Both the position numbers and the translations under genes were made by a program. From contig NZ_AUCC01000021.1 in assembly GCF_000429565.1 (NCBI RefSeq), forward strand, positions 1 through 42,974: a stretch of DNA of 42,974 nucleotides, in the 5' to 3' direction. The DNA comes from Arsenophonus nasoniae DSM 15247. Lineage in GTDB: Bacteria > Pseudomonadota > Gammaproteobacteria > Enterobacterales > Enterobacteriaceae. Below are positions 8,302 to 18,921 of the stretch, piece after piece. Within the stretch, counting starts at the first letter, position 1. Every line of letters starts with the position of its first letter. The notes below the pieces were generated by a model. That model saw only the letters and a list, made by a program, of their open reading frames with translations, was not told the origin of the DNA and ran no database searches.

Positions 8302-9255
8302 TTACAGTTGTTGTGCAACCATTTTTTCTAACTTTTCCTGATCGATAGCAAATTTACGAATACCCTCAGCCAGTTTGTCGGTCGCCATAGCATCAGCATG
8401 ATGTTGCCAATAGAATTCGGCTTCCGTCATCGGTTTAGGTGGTGACTGTATTTGACCATCAAATGCCAATTGGCGAACAACTTCACCTTGAGACTCAGAA
8501 AGTTCTTTAAGTAATGCCGGCGCAATCGTTAAACGATCACAACCTGCCAGTTGCAAAATTTCACCACTATTGCGGAAACTGGCTCCCATTACCACCGTTT
8601 GGTAGTCATGTTGTTTATAATAATTGTAAATTTGTGTAACAGAAATAACACCAGGATCTTCTTGTGGAGCATACTCTTTTGTATCGGTATTCGCTTTATA
8701 CCAATCAAGAATACGACCGACAAAGGGTGAGATCAGATAAACACCGGCTTCAGCACAAGCACGTGCCTGAGCAAAAGAAAATAATAGGGTTAAGTTACAG
8801 TTAATACCCTCTTTTTCCAACTGTTCTGCTGCGCGAATACCTTGCCAAGTTGAAGCTAATTTTATCAAAATACGATCATTTTTAACGCCGGCACTATTAT
8901 AAAGTTTAATAATACGGCGCGCTTTTTTAATGCATGCATCGCTATCATAGGAAAGACGCGCATCAACTTCTGTTGAAATTCTTCCTGGAATTAATTGTAA
9001 GATTTCTAACCCAATATTAACTGCCAACTTATCGCATGCATCAATAATTTGTTGCGCGCGTGAATTACTTTGCTCACGTGCCCATTTGATCGCTTCATCA
9101 ATGAGTGGCTGATATTCTTGGATCTGAGCCGCATTAAGGATCAAAGAGGGGTTAGTGGTTGCATCTTCAGGTTTATAAAGCTTTATTGCGCTAATATCCC
9201 CTGTATCTGCCACAACCGTCGTTATTTTACGTAAAGAGGTTAATTTATCGCTCAT
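8302..9255 (-). CDS. talB: Transaldolase B
   Basis: At 317 residues this is the full enterobacterial length. Transaldolase moves a dihydroxyacetone unit between sugar phosphates in the non-oxidative pentose phosphate pathway. The Schiff-base lysine is present as Lys132 in [14 protein letters not shown]. The TNPSLIL segment and the phosphate-site motif [16 protein letters not shown] are also seen. The protein is cytosolic and expected to be dimeric. It lies next to mogA and yaaA, as in other Enterobacterales. Nothing is damaged. Confidence 0.97.
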   Translation of the reverse strand: MSDKLTSLRKITTVVADTGDISAIKLYKPEDATTNPSLILNAAQIQEYQPLIDEAIKWAREQSNSRAQQIIDACDKLAVNIGLEILQLIPGRISTEVDARLSYDSDACIKKARRIIKLYNSAGVKNDRILIKLASTWQGIRAAEQLEKEGINCNLTLLFSFAQARACAEAGVYLISPFVGRILDWYKANTDTKEYAPQEDPGVISVTQIYNYYKQHDYQTVVMGASFRNSGEILQLAGCDRLTIAPALLKELSESQGEVVRQLAFDGQIQSPPKPMTEAEFYWQHHADAMATDKLAEGIRKFAIDQEKLEKMVAQQL

Positions 9256-9509
9256 TTTTTAATCCTGTCGTTATTGAGATGAAGCCGAGGCTCACAATCC
9301 TATCTTGCTGTGATAATATCATGCATTGATATTACAACAAATAAGTGCAGCAACCATTGTTATCGATAACATATTTAGCCTGCCTTTTTTCATAACCTAC
9401 TGTCGTTTGAATAGCAATAATTAACGATAAATGCTACAAATAACCTCAATGATAGCAATACATCATTTTAATGAAGTCGCTTATTTTTGAATTTTACTGG
9501 GTAGTAATT

Positions 9510-10286
9510 ATGCTTATCACGATTTCACCAGCCAAAACACTTGATTATGAAAGTCCGTTGGCTACAACTGAATATAGCCAGCCAACCCTATTAACACAGG
9601 CAGAGCAATTGATTCAGATCTGCCGTAAACTTACACCAGCGGAAATTGCTAGTCTAATGCATATTAGTGACAAATTGGCTGGTTTAAATGCCGCTCGTTT
9701 TGGACAGTGGCATGCTACTTTTACGCTAGAGAATGCCCGAGCGGCGATCTTAGCCTTTAAAGGTGATGTCTATACCGGCCTGCAAGCGGACAGTTTTACG
9801 CCAAAAGATTTTACTTTTGCCCAAAAACATCTTCGGATTCTATCCGGTTTATATGGTGTATTACGTCCACTTGATCTGATGCAACCTTACCGATTAGAAA
9901 TGGGAACTAAACTAAATAATAAACAAGGAAAAGATCTTTATGCTTTTTGGGGTGATATTATTACTGAAAATCTTAATCAAGCCCTAAATAGTCAAGGTGA
10001 TAATATTCTAATTAACTTAGCATCAGATGAATATTTTAAAGCCATTAATAGCAAAAAACTGGATGCTTATATTGTTAAACCTATTTTTCTAGATGAAAAA
10101 CAGGGCAAATATAAAGTTATTAGTTTCTATGCTAAAAAAGCCCGTGGGCTAATGAGTCGCTTTATTATTCAAAATCAACTAAAAAATATTCAGCAACTGA
10201 CTGAATTTAATTTAGCCGGTTATCAATTTGATGACGCTGCTTCCAAAGATAATGAGCTAGTTTTTAAACGATCTCAACAGGGTTAA
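9510..10286 (+). CDS. yaaA: YaaA, peroxide-stress DNA-binding/UPF0246 protein
   Basis: This 258-residue protein has exactly the length of E. coli YaaA. The start is ATG 9510-9512 ([16 protein letters not shown]), although the frame is open from 9471; the family begins at this methionine. Conserved blocks seen are [36 protein letters not shown] and the [13 protein letters not shown] motif near the C-terminus. In E. coli it is induced by OxyR and limits Fenton damage by lowering free iron; this role is family knowledge. It lies between talB and thrC and converges on thrC with a shared hairpin. Confidence 0.96.
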   Translation: MLITISPAKTLDYESPLATTEYSQPTLLTQAEQLIQICRKLTPAEIASLMHISDKLAGLNAARFGQWHATFTLENARAAILAFKGDVYTGLQADSFTPKDFTFAQKHLRILSGLYGVLRPLDLMQPYRLEMGTKLNNKQGKDLYAFWGDIITENLNQALNSQGDNILINLASDEYFKAINSKKLDAYIVKPIFLDEKQGKYKVISFYAKKARGLMSRFIIQNQLKNIQQLTEFNLAGYQFDDAASKDNELVFKRSQQG

Positions 10287-10310
10287 CAATGGAAGCTAAT
10301 GCTTCCATTG
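10287..10310. terminator. Hairpin between convergent yaaA and thrC
   Basis: A perfect 10-bp stem CAATGGAAGC/GCTTCCATTG with a 4-nt loop lies between the two converging stops. There is no T-tract on either side, so termination would be weak or of another kind. Confidence 0.5.
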
Positions 10311-10320
10311 CAGTACTTTG

Positions 10321-11613
10321 TTATCTAGTCACATGCTTGAGCAAAAATTTACGTAATAAAACAAAATCAGCGGGTAGCTGATGGGAAAATAGCGGCAATT
10401 TAGCCCGTTTTGCTAAAGCAGTTGGTAATGGTAATGATTTAGCGAGAATAGAATCTACACTTTGTTTAAATTTAGCTGGATGTGCGGTACTTAAAAACAG
10501 TCCGTATTCATCATCTTGCAGCTGATCACGTAAAATACGATAAGCAACTGCGCCATGTGGCTCAGAAATATAACCTTTACTCGCCAGTTCTTGCATGGTT
10601 TTTGCGGTCATTTTATCATCAACAACGCCATAACCAAGCTCATCAAGCGCCCATTTTTGGTACAGGAATAGCGCCTCTATCCGTGGCCAATTATTTGGCT
10701 GACTAACATCCATCGCATTTGACAGGGTCGCTATTGTCTGATGTGGTAACCATTGCCCCTCGGACAGATAACGTGGAACGGTATCATTAACATTAGTGGC
10801 GGCAATAAAACGTTTCACCGGTAGCCCCATAGCTTTGGCAAATAAGCCGGCAGTTAAATTACCAAAATTACCACTGGGTACCGAAATAACTAACTGCTGA
10901 CGTTTTTCAACCGGTAGCTGGGCAACAGCCTCAAAATAATAACAAATCTGTGCCAATAAGCGGCTAATATTAATCGAATTAGCGGAGGTCAAGCATAATA
11001 TCCGTTTTAATTCTTCATCATCAAATGCCTGTTTTACCAGTGTTTGGCAATCATCAAAGTCACCGTTGATAGCAATAGTATGGATATTTTCCCCGAGTGT
11101 ACAAAATAACTTCTCCTGCAAAGAGGTGATCTTATTTTCCGGATAGAGAATAATTACCTGAACATTATTGAGACCATAAAAAGCATGGGCAACGGCTGCG
11201 CCAGTATCACCTGAAGTCGCAGTTAAAATAGTAATAGGTTCATTGCTGGCAATTTGTGCCAATATTTGTGCCATAAACCGCCCACCAAAATCTTTGAATG
11301 CTAAGGTTGGACCATGATACAACTCCAGGCTGGCGATATTTTCTTCTATTGGCCTAACAACTAACGGAAAATTAAATGCCTTTTTGACGCTTTCTGTCAC
11401 TTGTTCAAACGGCATTTCATCGCCAATATAGGTGGATAAGATATGGCTACTACGGGTGATAAAATCGTACTGTAACCATTTAGTTAGCTGCTCATCATTT
11501 AGTTTTGGTAAATTAAGCGGGAAAAAAAGACCCTGCTGCAGACCAAGCCCCTGTTTTACTGCCTGCACAAAACTGACCTGCTGGTTTTGATTTTTTAAAT
11601 TATATAATCTCAT
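10321..11613 (-). CDS. thrC: Threonine synthase
   Basis: This 430-residue PLP enzyme converts O-phosphohomoserine to threonine, the last step of the pathway. The PLP lysine is Lys107 in PTLAFKDFGGRFMA. The phosphate-binding ATSGDTGAAVAHAFYG and SVPSGNFGNLTAGLFAKAMG blocks are intact. The start is ATG 11611-11613 (RLYNLKNQNQ), two bases after the thrB stop, typical of translational coupling; the frame is open further upstream but inside thrB. It is the last gene of thrLABC and under the thr attenuator. Confidence 0.97.
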   Translation of the reverse strand: MRLYNLKNQNQQVSFVQAVKQGLGLQQGLFFPLNLPKLNDEQLTKWLQYDFITRSSHILSTYIGDEMPFEQVTESVKKAFNFPLVVRPIEENIASLELYHGPTLAFKDFGGRFMAQILAQIASNEPITILTATSGDTGAAVAHAFYGLNNVQVIILYPENKITSLQEKLFCTLGENIHTIAINGDFDDCQTLVKQAFDDEELKRILCLTSANSINISRLLAQICYYFEAVAQLPVEKRQQLVISVPSGNFGNLTAGLFAKAMGLPVKRFIAATNVNDTVPRYLSEGQWLPHQTIATLSNAMDVSQPNNWPRIEALFLYQKWALDELGYGVVDDKMTAKTMQELASKGYISEPHGAVAYRILRDQLQDDEYGLFLSTAHPAKFKQSVDSILAKSLPLPTALAKRAKLPLFSHQLPADFVLLRKFLLKHVTR

Positions 11614-11615
11614 TT

Positions 11616-12545
11616 TTAGCCTATCACTCTTGCTCCAACTTGATCTAAACGACACATATGTACAAAACCTTCACTATTTTGTAGGTAATGTTGTGTCAGC
11701 CATTGCATTACTTTTTCTGCCGTCTCTCTTTCATAACAAATTGCAAATAATGTCGGTCCTGAGCCAGAGATGCCACAAGCGACTGCACCGAGATTTTTTA
11801 CTTTTTCGCGGGCGGATATAAAACCGGGCAATATTTGAGCACGATAGGGCTCAGCAATCACATCCTGCAACATATCGATCGCTAAATCAGTTTGTTGTGT
11901 GTGACAAGCATGAATAAAACTAGCTAATAATCGACCATGATTAATCGTATCCTGCCGTTGATAATGCGTTGGCAGAATAGCCCTCGCTTCTGCTGTCGCA
12001 ACCTTGATACCAGGGTAAGCCATCACCCAAATCCAATCAGCGAAAGTAGGGATTGCTTGACTAATCATATTATTTTGTTCGACGATAAGCTGCATACCGC
12101 CCAAATAGCAAGGCGCAACATTATCATAATGAATACTACCAGCCACACGGCCTTCTAATTGCCCCATCATTAATAACAAGCTGTTTTTATCAAAAGGACA
12201 ACCGGCATACTCATTTAATGCCATCAGTGCGGCTACCACTGAGCAGGCACTCGAGCCTAATCCAGAACCTATTGGCATATTCTTTTCCAATGTCATTTCA
12301 ACATTGAGAGATTCGCCCAATTTTTGACAAAACAGTTGCCAGGCCTGGTAAACGATATTTTGCTGTGGCAGCTGGGGCAATTTAGCAACAAAAAAGCCAC
12401 TATTTTTCAAATTAAATTTATCCGCCTTTACGACCGAGACACAATCGCCTAATTGCTGATTATCTATTGGAGAGATAGCCGCACCTAATACATCAAACCC
12501 AACACTGACATTGCCTATCGATGCGGGTGCATAAACTTTAACCAT
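11616..12545 (-). CDS. thrB: Homoserine kinase
   Basis: This 309-residue GHMP kinase phosphorylates homoserine for ThrC. The glycine/serine-rich ATP loop [20 protein letters not shown] is intact near residue 90, as are the N-terminal [20 protein letters not shown] block and the late [11 protein letters not shown] motif. It is separated from thrA by a single base, and its stop nearly touches the thrC start, so the three genes form one tight operon. Confidence 0.97.
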   Translation of the reverse strand: MVKVYAPASIGNVSVGFDVLGAAISPIDNQQLGDCVSVVKADKFNLKNSGFFVAKLPQLPQQNIVYQAWQLFCQKLGESLNVEMTLEKNMPIGSGLGSSACSVVAALMALNEYAGCPFDKNSLLLMMGQLEGRVAGSIHYDNVAPCYLGGMQLIVEQNNMISQAIPTFADWIWVMAYPGIKVATAEARAILPTHYQRQDTINHGRLLASFIHACHTQQTDLAIDMLQDVIAEPYRAQILPGFISAREKVKNLGAVACGISGSGPTLFAICYERETAEKVMQWLTQHYLQNSEGFVHMCRLDQVGARVIG

Positions 12546-12546
12546 T

Positions 12547-15006
12547 TTATGCTCCTATTTTCCTTGTTAGTGCCCGTAATATATCGGCAAATACCCCTGC
12601 GGCAGTAACTTCATTACCTGCACCGTAACCTCTTAATACTAATGGAATTGGTTGATAATAGCGGGTATAAAATGCTAAAGCATTTTCACCATCCTTAACT
12701 TTATAAAGAGGATTATGTTCATCGACGGCTACCACTTTTACCTGACAACGACCGTCTTTAATTAACCCGACATATCGAAGGACTTTTCCCTGTGCCGCTG
12801 CTTGGGCAACTCTTATCTTAAAATCTTGATCTAATTGGGTTAATCGTTGAAGAAAATGGTTAACGTTACCACTGGTATCAAAAGAGATAGGCAAGATCGG
12901 TTCAATTTCAATATCACTAAGCTCAAGACAGTAACCTACTTCACGCGCCAGAATCAGCAACTTACGTGCAACATCCATACCAGAAAGATCATCACGAGGA
13001 TCCGGTTCAGTAAAACCTTTTTCTTTCGCTAACTGTGTTGCTTGCGATAAAGACATTCCTTCATCAAGTAAACCAAAAATATAGGAAAGTGAGCCAGATA
13101 AAATCCCGCTAAACGCTAGCAGTTCATCACCTGCATTGAGTAAATTCTGTAAATTTTCAATGACAGGCAAACCAGCACCGACATTCGCTTCATACAGAAA
13201 TTTACGCTTTGATTGCTCAGCAACTAATCGGATCTGGCGATAATAATGCATACTATCGGTATTAGCTTTTTTATTTGGCGTAACAATATTAAATCCTGCC
13301 TTGAGCAAAAAAACATAGTGCTTCGCTATTTGCTGATCAGCGGTACAATCAACGATAACGGGATTTAGAAAACAATGTTTATCTTGTAATTGGCACACAT
13401 CACGTAAACTAAAAGATCGTTTAGATTGTGATAACGCTATTTGCCAATTATCCAACGTTAATCCTGTAATATCCGTTAACATCACCCGCGAATTAGCAAT
13501 TGCACAAACTCGCAGATCAATCTGTTGCTTTTTCAACCAATTTTGTTGCCGATAAATTTGTTCAAGTAAAGCATTGCCAACAACACCAACAACAAAAACA
13601 TTGATAATTTGATCGGTATTAAACAACATTTGGTGACATAACTGCACCGCAATGGTGCTCATATTATTATCAATCACGGCAGAGATTGAGCGCTCTGAAG
13701 AGCCTTGTGCAATAGCGACAATGTTAATATTACCACGCGTTAAGGCAGCAAAAAAACGGGCCGATATTCCCTTGCAAGTCCGCATACCATCACCAACTAC
13801 TGAGATAATCGCTAACTGCTCGATGATATCTAATGAACCAAGTAAACCTTCTTTTAATTCCAAATAAAACTCTTCATTCAGTGCCTGATATGACTGTGAT
13901 AACTGTTCCTGATATACACAAAAACTAATGCTGTACTCAGAAGAAGATTGCGTGATTAATATAATTGAAATCCCTTTTTGGGACAGCGCGGAAAAGACGC
14001 GAGCAGCCATACCTACCATACCCTTCATGCCAGGTCCTGAGACATTAATCATCGCCATATTATTTAGGCTAGTGATCCCTTTAATTGGCATACATTCACT
14101 ATTTTCAATATTACCAATTAAAGTACCCTTACCCTCAGGCGCGGAGGAATTTTTAATTAAACAAGGGATCTGAAATTGGGCAATCGGAGCAATTGTTCGA
14201 GGATGCAGGACTTTAGCTCCAAAATAGGAGAGTTCCATCGCTTCTTGATAAGATATTTCTGTTAGCAACTGAGCTTCTGGCACGATACGAGGATCACAAG
14301 TATAAACCCCAGCGACATCGGTCCAAATTTCACAATAATCTGCCCGTAAGCAAGCGGCTAGAACATCCGCTGAGTAATCAGAGCCATTACGCCCCAATAT
14401 TACCGGTTCATTTTGCCCATTACCGGCAGTAAATCCCGCCAATAAAATAAGATGATCTTTAGGTATATTCAAAGCACTAATGCGCTGGCTAGATTCACGT
14501 ATATCGACTGTCGCACCAAGATAAGGACCTTCAGCGAATAAATTTTTTACTGGATCAATAATCGTTACTAGGTAACCACGTGCACGCAGTATCGATGCCA
14601 TAATCGTAATTGACATTTTTTCACCACGGCATATTAATCCAGCATAGAGACTTGCTGGACATTGCCCCAAACCTAATAGCTCAATACCCTGCAATATTTG
14701 CTGAATTTGAATAAACTCATTTTCAATCATTTGCCTGACTTTTTCATAGGCAAAATCAGATTGCTTTTCTTGCAAACCGGAGATCAACGCAGAAAAAATT
14801 TCATTAGCCCCTTTGATATGTGGAGTAATATCAGCGCCCGACGTCGCTGCATCGATCATAGCAATAAGATAATCCGTGATCTTAGCAGGTGCTGACAAAA
14901 CTAACGCCACCGGCCCTGCTGTAAATTTATCCGCAACAATATTAGCAACGTTAAGCATTTTATTATCATTGGCAACCGACGTTCCACCAAATTTGAGCAC
15001 ACGCAT
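12547..15006 (-). CDS. thrA: Bifunctional aspartokinase I / homoserine dehydrogenase I
   Basis: This 819-residue fusion (E. coli 820) catalyses the first and third steps of the aspartate-to-threonine branch. The aspartokinase domain begins with [12 protein letters not shown] and carries the [16 protein letters not shown] motif near residue 205. ACT-type regulatory repeats lie at about 310-460 and give threonine feedback. The homoserine dehydrogenase half begins with a Rossmann segment ([17 protein letters not shown] near 465) and carries [20 protein letters not shown] and the C-terminal [17 protein letters not shown]. The coding frame is intact. An AGGAGG ribosome binding site precedes ATG 15004-15006, directly after the attenuator. 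Confidence 0.98.
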   Translation of the reverse strand: MRVLKFGGTSVANDNKMLNVANIVADKFTAGPVALVLSAPAKITDYLIAMIDAATSGADITPHIKGANEIFSALISGLQEKQSDFAYEKVRQMIENEFIQIQQILQGIELLGLGQCPASLYAGLICRGEKMSITIMASILRARGYLVTIIDPVKNLFAEGPYLGATVDIRESSQRISALNIPKDHLILLAGFTAGNGQNEPVILGRNGSDYSADVLAACLRADYCEIWTDVAGVYTCDPRIVPEAQLLTEISYQEAMELSYFGAKVLHPRTIAPIAQFQIPCLIKNSSAPEGKGTLIGNIENSECMPIKGITSLNNMAMINVSGPGMKGMVGMAARVFSALSQKGISIILITQSSSEYSISFCVYQEQLSQSYQALNEEFYLELKEGLLGSLDIIEQLAIISVVGDGMRTCKGISARFFAALTRGNINIVAIAQGSSERSISAVIDNNMSTIAVQLCHQMLFNTDQIINVFVVGVVGNALLEQIYRQQNWLKKQQIDLRVCAIANSRVMLTDITGLTLDNWQIALSQSKRSFSLRDVCQLQDKHCFLNPVIVDCTADQQIAKHYVFLLKAGFNIVTPNKKANTDSMHYYRQIRLVAEQSKRKFLYEANVGAGLPVIENLQNLLNAGDELLAFSGILSGSLSYIFGLLDEGMSLSQATQLAKEKGFTEPDPRDDLSGMDVARKLLILAREVGYCLELSDIEIEPILPISFDTSGNVNHFLQRLTQLDQDFKIRVAQAAAQGKVLRYVGLIKDGRCQVKVVAVDEHNPLYKVKDGENALAFYTRYYQPIPLVLRGYGAGNEVTAAGVFADILRALTRKIGA

Positions 15007-15031
15007 TGATTTTTCCTCCTGGAATTGGGTT

Positions 15032-15068
15032 AAAAAAAAACCCGCATCATTTGCTTGGATGCGGGCTT
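15032..15068 (-). terminator. thr operon attenuator terminator
   Basis: On the minus strand, 8-bp GC-rich arms CCCGCATC/GATGCGGG (extended by flanking A/T pairs) are followed by nine T residues. The hairpin lies between the thrL stop and the thrA ribosome binding site, as in the E. coli thr attenuator. Confidence 0.92.
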
Positions 15069-15096
15069 TCTGTTCGATTTCGATTTTAGTTATGCG

Positions 15097-15165
15097 TCAG
15101 CCCGCCCCATAACCAATGGTTACGGTAGTGGTAATGGTGGTAGTATTGAAGCTGGTCTTACGCAT
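15097..15165 (-). CDS. thrL: thr operon leader peptide ThrL
   Basis: A 22-codon ORF sits behind an AGGA box on the minus strand, about 90 bp before thrA. It starts M-R-K-T and has eight threonine codons, six of them in the stretch TTTITTT plus one before IGYGAG, and two isoleucines. It ends GAG then TGA, like E. coli ThrL (GNGAG). Ribosome stalling on the Thr/Ile codons when charged tRNA is scarce prevents the downstream attenuator from forming, so thrABC is read. The leader is complete, so threonine-sensitive attenuation is predicted to remain in this reduced genome. Confidence 0.95.
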   Translation of the reverse strand: MRKTSFNTTTITTTVTIGYGAG

Positions 15166-15198
15166 CACAGTCCTAACTTTTTATAAAAAATGTTTAGC

Positions 15199-15228
15199 TA
15201 TATACTGGTTAAAGCAATTTTAATGCAA
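15199..15228 (-). promoter_or_regulatory. Candidate thrL promoter
   Basis: On the minus strand, TTGCAT (15223-15228) and TATATA (15199-15204) are separated by 18 bp, about 35 bp before the thrL ATG. The match is fair in very AT-rich DNA; this is a suggestion only. Confidence 0.4.
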
Positions 15229-15809
15229 AGTCAAATAATCTGTTCTTTAATTACTAAAACCTATTAAACATATTTATATCTTTGTTAAGTAACTTCACGT
15301 ACAGAATACATTTCACTTTAAGTAGATAAAAAAACATCCATAACCGAATAAATAAGAATTTTTATCTATTTGCCGTCACGAATGCTAGTATGTAAACAGA
15401 TAAATAATAATACGAGGCTTTGCGTTTATATTTTTCAAATAAATTACATTAGCGCCTAATTTAATATAAATACAATATTTTATGACACAAAAAATCATAT
15501 AATTTAAGAAATAATCTTTATAATAGCTTTATTTCGATTTTGACGTGTATCAACAAAAGTCATTTTTTTAGGTGGTAAATAACCTTTTAGCTGTTATATT
15601 GCTGTTAACATAAAATGAGAAAAGAATTGTTTAGTAAATTTCTTTTAGGTTCGGCATAATTGTTTTTTTGTTACAAAAAATTTATATGAACTTTAATGAT
15701 ATTCGCTAAGCTTTCATTAGTATTATAAAACGAAATTAGAGAAAGCATGCTCTTGAAACATTAGTGTGTAAATCTGGTAATTTATATTGTAGAGAGTTAG
15801 GTAGCACAT
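15229..15809. other. AT-rich intergenic region between thr operon and arcA
   Basis: About 580 bp between two divergent transcription units, holding the upstream regions of thrL and arcA. No gene is supported on either strand; the small ORFs found here in E. coli (yjjY, yjtD) were not recognised. The arcA start is preceded by TTAGGTAGC, close to the E. coli arcA leader. Confidence 0.55.
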
Positions 15810-16526
15810 ATGCAAACCCCACATATTTTGATTGTTGAAGACGAGATTGTCACACGCAATACCTTAAAAAGCATTTTCGAAGCAGAAGGCTATATTGTAC
15901 ATGAAGCTACTGATGGTGCCGAAATGCACAATATTTTATCTGATAATGATATTAACCTGGTCATTATGGATATTAATTTGCCAGGCAAAAATGGTCTGCT
16001 ACTTGCACGCGAATTACGTGAACAAGCTCATGTCGCGCTGATGTTTCTTACTGGGCGTGATAATGAAGTTGATAAGATATTAGGATTAGAAATTGGGGCT
16101 GATGATTATATAACTAAGCCTTTCAATCCTCGTGAATTAACAATTCGTGCCCGAAATTTGCTTTCGCGCACCATGAATCTTTGCCAAATCAGTGGCGAAC
16201 GCCGTCAGGTTGAAAGTTATAAATTTAACGGCTGGGAACTGGATATTAATAGTCGCTCTTTAATCAGCCCGATCGGTGATCAATATAAATTACCACGTAG
16301 TGAATTCAGAGCTATGTTACATTTTTGTGAAAATCCAAGTAAAATTCAAACACGTGCAGAACTATTGAAAAAAATGACCGGACGTGAATTAAAGCCACAT
16401 GATAGAACGGTTGATGTGACTATCCGCCGTATTCGTAAACACTTTGAATCGATAGCTGACACACCCGAAATTATTGCCACCATCCATGGTGAAGGTTATC
16501 GTTTCTGTGGTGATATTGAAGAATAA
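15810..16526 (+). CDS. arcA: Aerobic respiration response regulator ArcA
   Basis: This 238-residue OmpR-type regulator has the same length as E. coli ArcA. The receiver domain (1-120) has the acidic pair in IVEDE, phospho-acceptor Asp54 in VIMDINLPG, Thr in MFLTGR and Lys in DYITKPF. The C-terminal winged helix (about 135-233) contains [17 protein letters not shown] and the ending [10 protein letters not shown]. With the sensor ArcB, not in this window, it represses respiratory genes when oxygen is low. The AGGTAG box lies before the ATG. It is divergent from thrL, as across the E. coli zero point. Confidence 0.98.
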   Translation: MQTPHILIVEDEIVTRNTLKSIFEAEGYIVHEATDGAEMHNILSDNDINLVIMDINLPGKNGLLLARELREQAHVALMFLTGRDNEVDKILGLEIGADDYITKPFNPRELTIRARNLLSRTMNLCQISGERRQVESYKFNGWELDINSRSLISPIGDQYKLPRSEFRAMLHFCENPSKIQTRAELLKKMTGRELKPHDRTVDVTIRRIRKHFESIADTPEIIATIHGEGYRFCGDIEE

Positions 16527-16533
16527 ATATAGA

Positions 16534-16571
16534 ATATTAAACCCCTTTTATTTAGATTGGGGTTTTAATAT
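16534..16571. terminator. Bidirectional terminator between arcA and creA
   Basis: Arms ATATTAAACCCC and GGGGTTTTAATAT (one bulged T) around a 13-nt AT-rich loop lie between the convergent arcA and creA stops. The plus-strand read ends GGGGTTTTAATAT. Confidence 0.75.
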
Positions 16572-16574
16572 ATT

Positions 16575-17048
16575 TTAATGCCATGGCATAATTGGCACGG
16601 CACTAATCGCATTTTTAGGCGAGCCATCAATTATTTTGTCTGAATAAGTTAAATAAATAAGTGCATTCCGTTGCTTATCGTAAAAACGTACTACCTGTAG
16701 TTTTTTGAAAATCAATGAAGTACGTTTTTGGAAAACAACTTGTCCCTTTTTATTATTTAATTTAATTTTGTCATCTATAATTATTGGCCCAACTTGCTGA
16801 CAAGAAATTGCCGAATCAGCAGTATCTTCTGCCAGGCCAAGACCCCCTTTAATACCGCCTGTTTTTGCTCGACTTAGATAACAAGTTATATTGTTAATAT
16901 CCGGATCGTCAAATGCTTCAATAACAATTTTATTATCAGGACCAAAGAGCTTAAATACAGTATCAACAGAACCGATTTCTTCTGCATATATGGTAATTGG
17001 TAGAAAAAATATTATTAAAATAGATAGTAATTTTGATAAATCTCGCAT
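16575..17048 (-). CDS. creA: CreA, conserved exported protein
   Basis: This 157-residue protein has a signal-peptide-like N-terminus ([18 protein letters not shown], then EEIGSVDT). The CreA core follows: [16 protein letters not shown], two cysteines ([17 protein letters not shown] and AISCQQVG), and [20 protein letters not shown]. The function is unknown. In E. coli creA heads creABCD. Here creB, creC and creD are absent and arcA follows directly, so creA cannot be working with a neighbouring Cre two-component system. Identification is confident; the role is open. Confidence 0.95.
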   Translation of the reverse strand: MRDLSKLLSILIIFFLPITIYAEEIGSVDTVFKLFGPDNKIVIEAFDDPDINNITCYLSRAKTGGIKGGLGLAEDTADSAISCQQVGPIIIDDKIKLNNKKGQVVFQKRTSLIFKKLQVVRFYDKQRNALIYLTYSDKIIDGSPKNAISAVPIMPWH

Positions 17049-17212
17049 GATATTAATTTTCCTTAATACACATTTAATAATAAAATTATTTTTACATTAT
17101 TAATATCTATAAAAATAATAAAATAGCAATATAAATCAACTTAGTATTAAATGGATGTTTATTATAAAGTCTTTATACTATTTATAGATGATTATTTAAA
17201 CTAGGTACTTCT

Positions 17213-18130
17213 ATGGATCAAAACAATATTATCCGCGATTTACTATATTGGATCGACACGCATCTAGATCAACCACTATTTCTTGATAACGTCGCGGCTA
17301 AAGCGGGTTATTCAAAATGGCATTTACAGCGGATGTTTAAAAACATTACTCAGCAAGCAATTGGCTCTTATATCCGTGCTCGCCGACTTTCCCGTGCAGC
17401 TGTTGCTCTTAGGCTGACTAGTCGACCAATTCTTGATATTGCACTGCAATACCGTTTTGATTCACAGCAAACTTTTACCCGTGCGTTTAAAAAACAATTT
17501 GGCATTACACCGGCTCTCTATCGTCGTAGTGAAGATTGGTGTGCTACAGGTATGCAACCACCCATTACTTTAGAAGAACAAAAATTACCTAATGTATCCT
17601 TTGTCACACTGACACCCAAACATTTAATGGGAATAGAACAAACTTGTTCATATATATTAGAAGAGTGGTCTACTGCATGTGCCGAAATGCGCAAACATTT
17701 CTGGCAATATTATCAAGATAAAGCAAAAAATATACCTAATGAAGTTTATGGATTACATCGGGTCGTACATAGTTCAGAAAAGGACGAGGAACAAACTGTT
17801 TTATATATCACTGCAGTCGAACCACAATATGCTGATAATAAAAATAATTTATATCATTCAATTATCATCGAAGGCGGTGATTATGCCCGGTTTACTTTTG
17901 AAGGAAAACCAACAAAAAGCGATCTACAACAGTTTTTGTATATGATTTATGGTGTTTATATGCCTAATCTCAATCTAACCCGCCGCGCGGGACATGATAT
18001 AGAACATTATCACCTCAAAGATCCTAATAACCCTGAATGTAACTACGATAATCCGGAAAACCATATGGTCGCATTTGATTATTTTGTGCCGATTAAAAGA
18101 ACACTTCTCCCTCCACTGAAAACTAATTGA
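17213..18130 (+). CDS. rob: Rob, AraC-family transcriptional activator
   Basis: This 305-residue protein is a little longer than E. coli Rob (289). The N-terminal AraC/XylS DNA-binding domain (about 8-108) has two helix-turn-helix units: LDNVAAKAGYSKWHLQRMFK, then DIALQYRFDSQQTFTRAFKK with the PALYRRS end. The C-terminal GyrI-like ligand domain (about 120-290) includes DYARFTFEGKPT and NHMVAFDYFVPI. Rob activates the mar/sox/rob stress and efflux regulon and binds near oriC; that is family knowledge. AGGTAC lies before ATG 17213. Confidence 0.95.
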   Translation: MDQNNIIRDLLYWIDTHLDQPLFLDNVAAKAGYSKWHLQRMFKNITQQAIGSYIRARRLSRAAVALRLTSRPILDIALQYRFDSQQTFTRAFKKQFGITPALYRRSEDWCATGMQPPITLEEQKLPNVSFVTLTPKHLMGIEQTCSYILEEWSTACAEMRKHFWQYYQDKAKNIPNEVYGLHRVVHSSEKDEEQTVLYITAVEPQYADNKNNLYHSIIIEGGDYARFTFEGKPTKSDLQQFLYMIYGVYMPNLNLTRRAGHDIEHYHLKDPNNPECNYDNPENHMVAFDYFVPIKRTLLPPLKTN

Positions 18131-18156
18131 TTATAATAGTTGCTAGTTGATCAAAT

Positions 18157-18177
18157 CCAAGGGAATTTTTCCCTTGG
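18157..18177. terminator. Hairpin between convergent rob and gpmB
   Basis: A perfect 9-bp stem CCAAGGGAA/TTCCCTTGG with a 3-nt loop lies just after the rob stop and before the gpmB stop on the other strand. It is followed by an AT-rich but not poly-T stretch. Confidence 0.65.
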
Positions 18178-18210
18178 CAAAATTATTCTTACATTATTTA
18201 ATTATTAACG

Positions 18211-18870
18211 TTAAATTTGCTGTTCATCTAATGCAGGTTCAATTAAATGAGATATATCCCCCGCGGTTTCTACTACCCAACCATTCGCCAACCAAGGCGT
18301 TTCCTGAAAATCTACCTTTGAAATAGAGCAGTTACGTAAACGTAAACGTAAACGTAAACGTCTTTCAGCGTAAGTCGGTACACCCAGTATGCGATTAAGA
18401 AGCGCACCTAACCCTATCCCATGACTAACCAATAAAGGTAAACTCCCCGCTGGCAAAGAACGACACTCCTCTAGAGCAGTAAACATGCGTTTAGTTATCT
18501 CTCCCATAGATTCTCCATCGGGAATACGTGCCCCGGGAGATCCATTAACCAAACTACGACGCCAACGCTCTTCTTCATCACTTAACGAACTAATTGCCCT
18601 CCCTTCTAGTATTCCCATGTTCAATTCCCTTAACCGTGGCTCAAGAATAATGTTACAATGGCAAGCTTGCGCGATAATTTCTGCCGTTTTCTGTGTGCGC
18701 CCTAAGTCGCTGGATACAATATGAGTGATGCCTATTGATTTAACTTTTTCAGCAACCAAATTAGCTTGTCTAATACCAACTTCAGTGAGTGGGCTGTCAG
18801 ATTGTCCTTGAATACGCCGAGCCACGTTCCATTCAGTTTCTCCGTGGCGAACAAGATAGACCTGTAACAT
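18211..18870 (-). CDS. gpmB: GpmB, histidine phosphatase-superfamily protein
   Basis: This 219-residue protein has the catalytic LVRHGETEWN (His9), RELNMGILEGR with the acidic residue, and a second histidine in LPLLVSHGIGLGALLN. It is annotated as a phosphoglycerate mutase-like protein, but the family is now regarded as mainly phosphatase; the substrate is uncertain. E. coli GpmB has 215 residues. The four extra residues here come from a CGTAAA microsatellite that turns RRLRLRNCS into a run of Arg-Leu pairs, RRLRLRLRLRNCS. It lies between rob and yjjX, as in E. coli. Confidence 0.94.
   Translation of the reverse strand: MLQVYLVRHGETEWNVARRIQGQSDSPLTEVGIRQANLVAEKVKSIGITHIVSSDLGRTQKTAEIIAQACHCNIILEPRLRELNMGILEGRAISSLSDEEERWRRSLVNGSPGARIPDGESMGEITKRMFTALEECRSLPAGSLPLLVSHGIGLGALLNRILGVPTYAERRLRLRLRLRNCSISKVDFQETPWLANGWVVETAGDISHLIEPALDEQQI
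18335..18361. repeat. In-frame hexanucleotide repeat (CGTAAA)x4.5 in gpmB
   Basis: Four perfect copies of CGTAAA plus CGT lie within the gpmB coding region, encoding alternating Arg and Leu. Being six bases long, a change of copy number keeps the frame. Confidence 0.92.
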
Positions 18871-18921
18871 AATAATTTTCCATTATACTGCACATAATAA
18901 TATTCTAGAGGATACTAATTA

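Noticed and set aside
12847..14173. Several plus-strand ORFs inside thrA
   Set aside because: They are antisense shadows of an intact, well-conserved gene.
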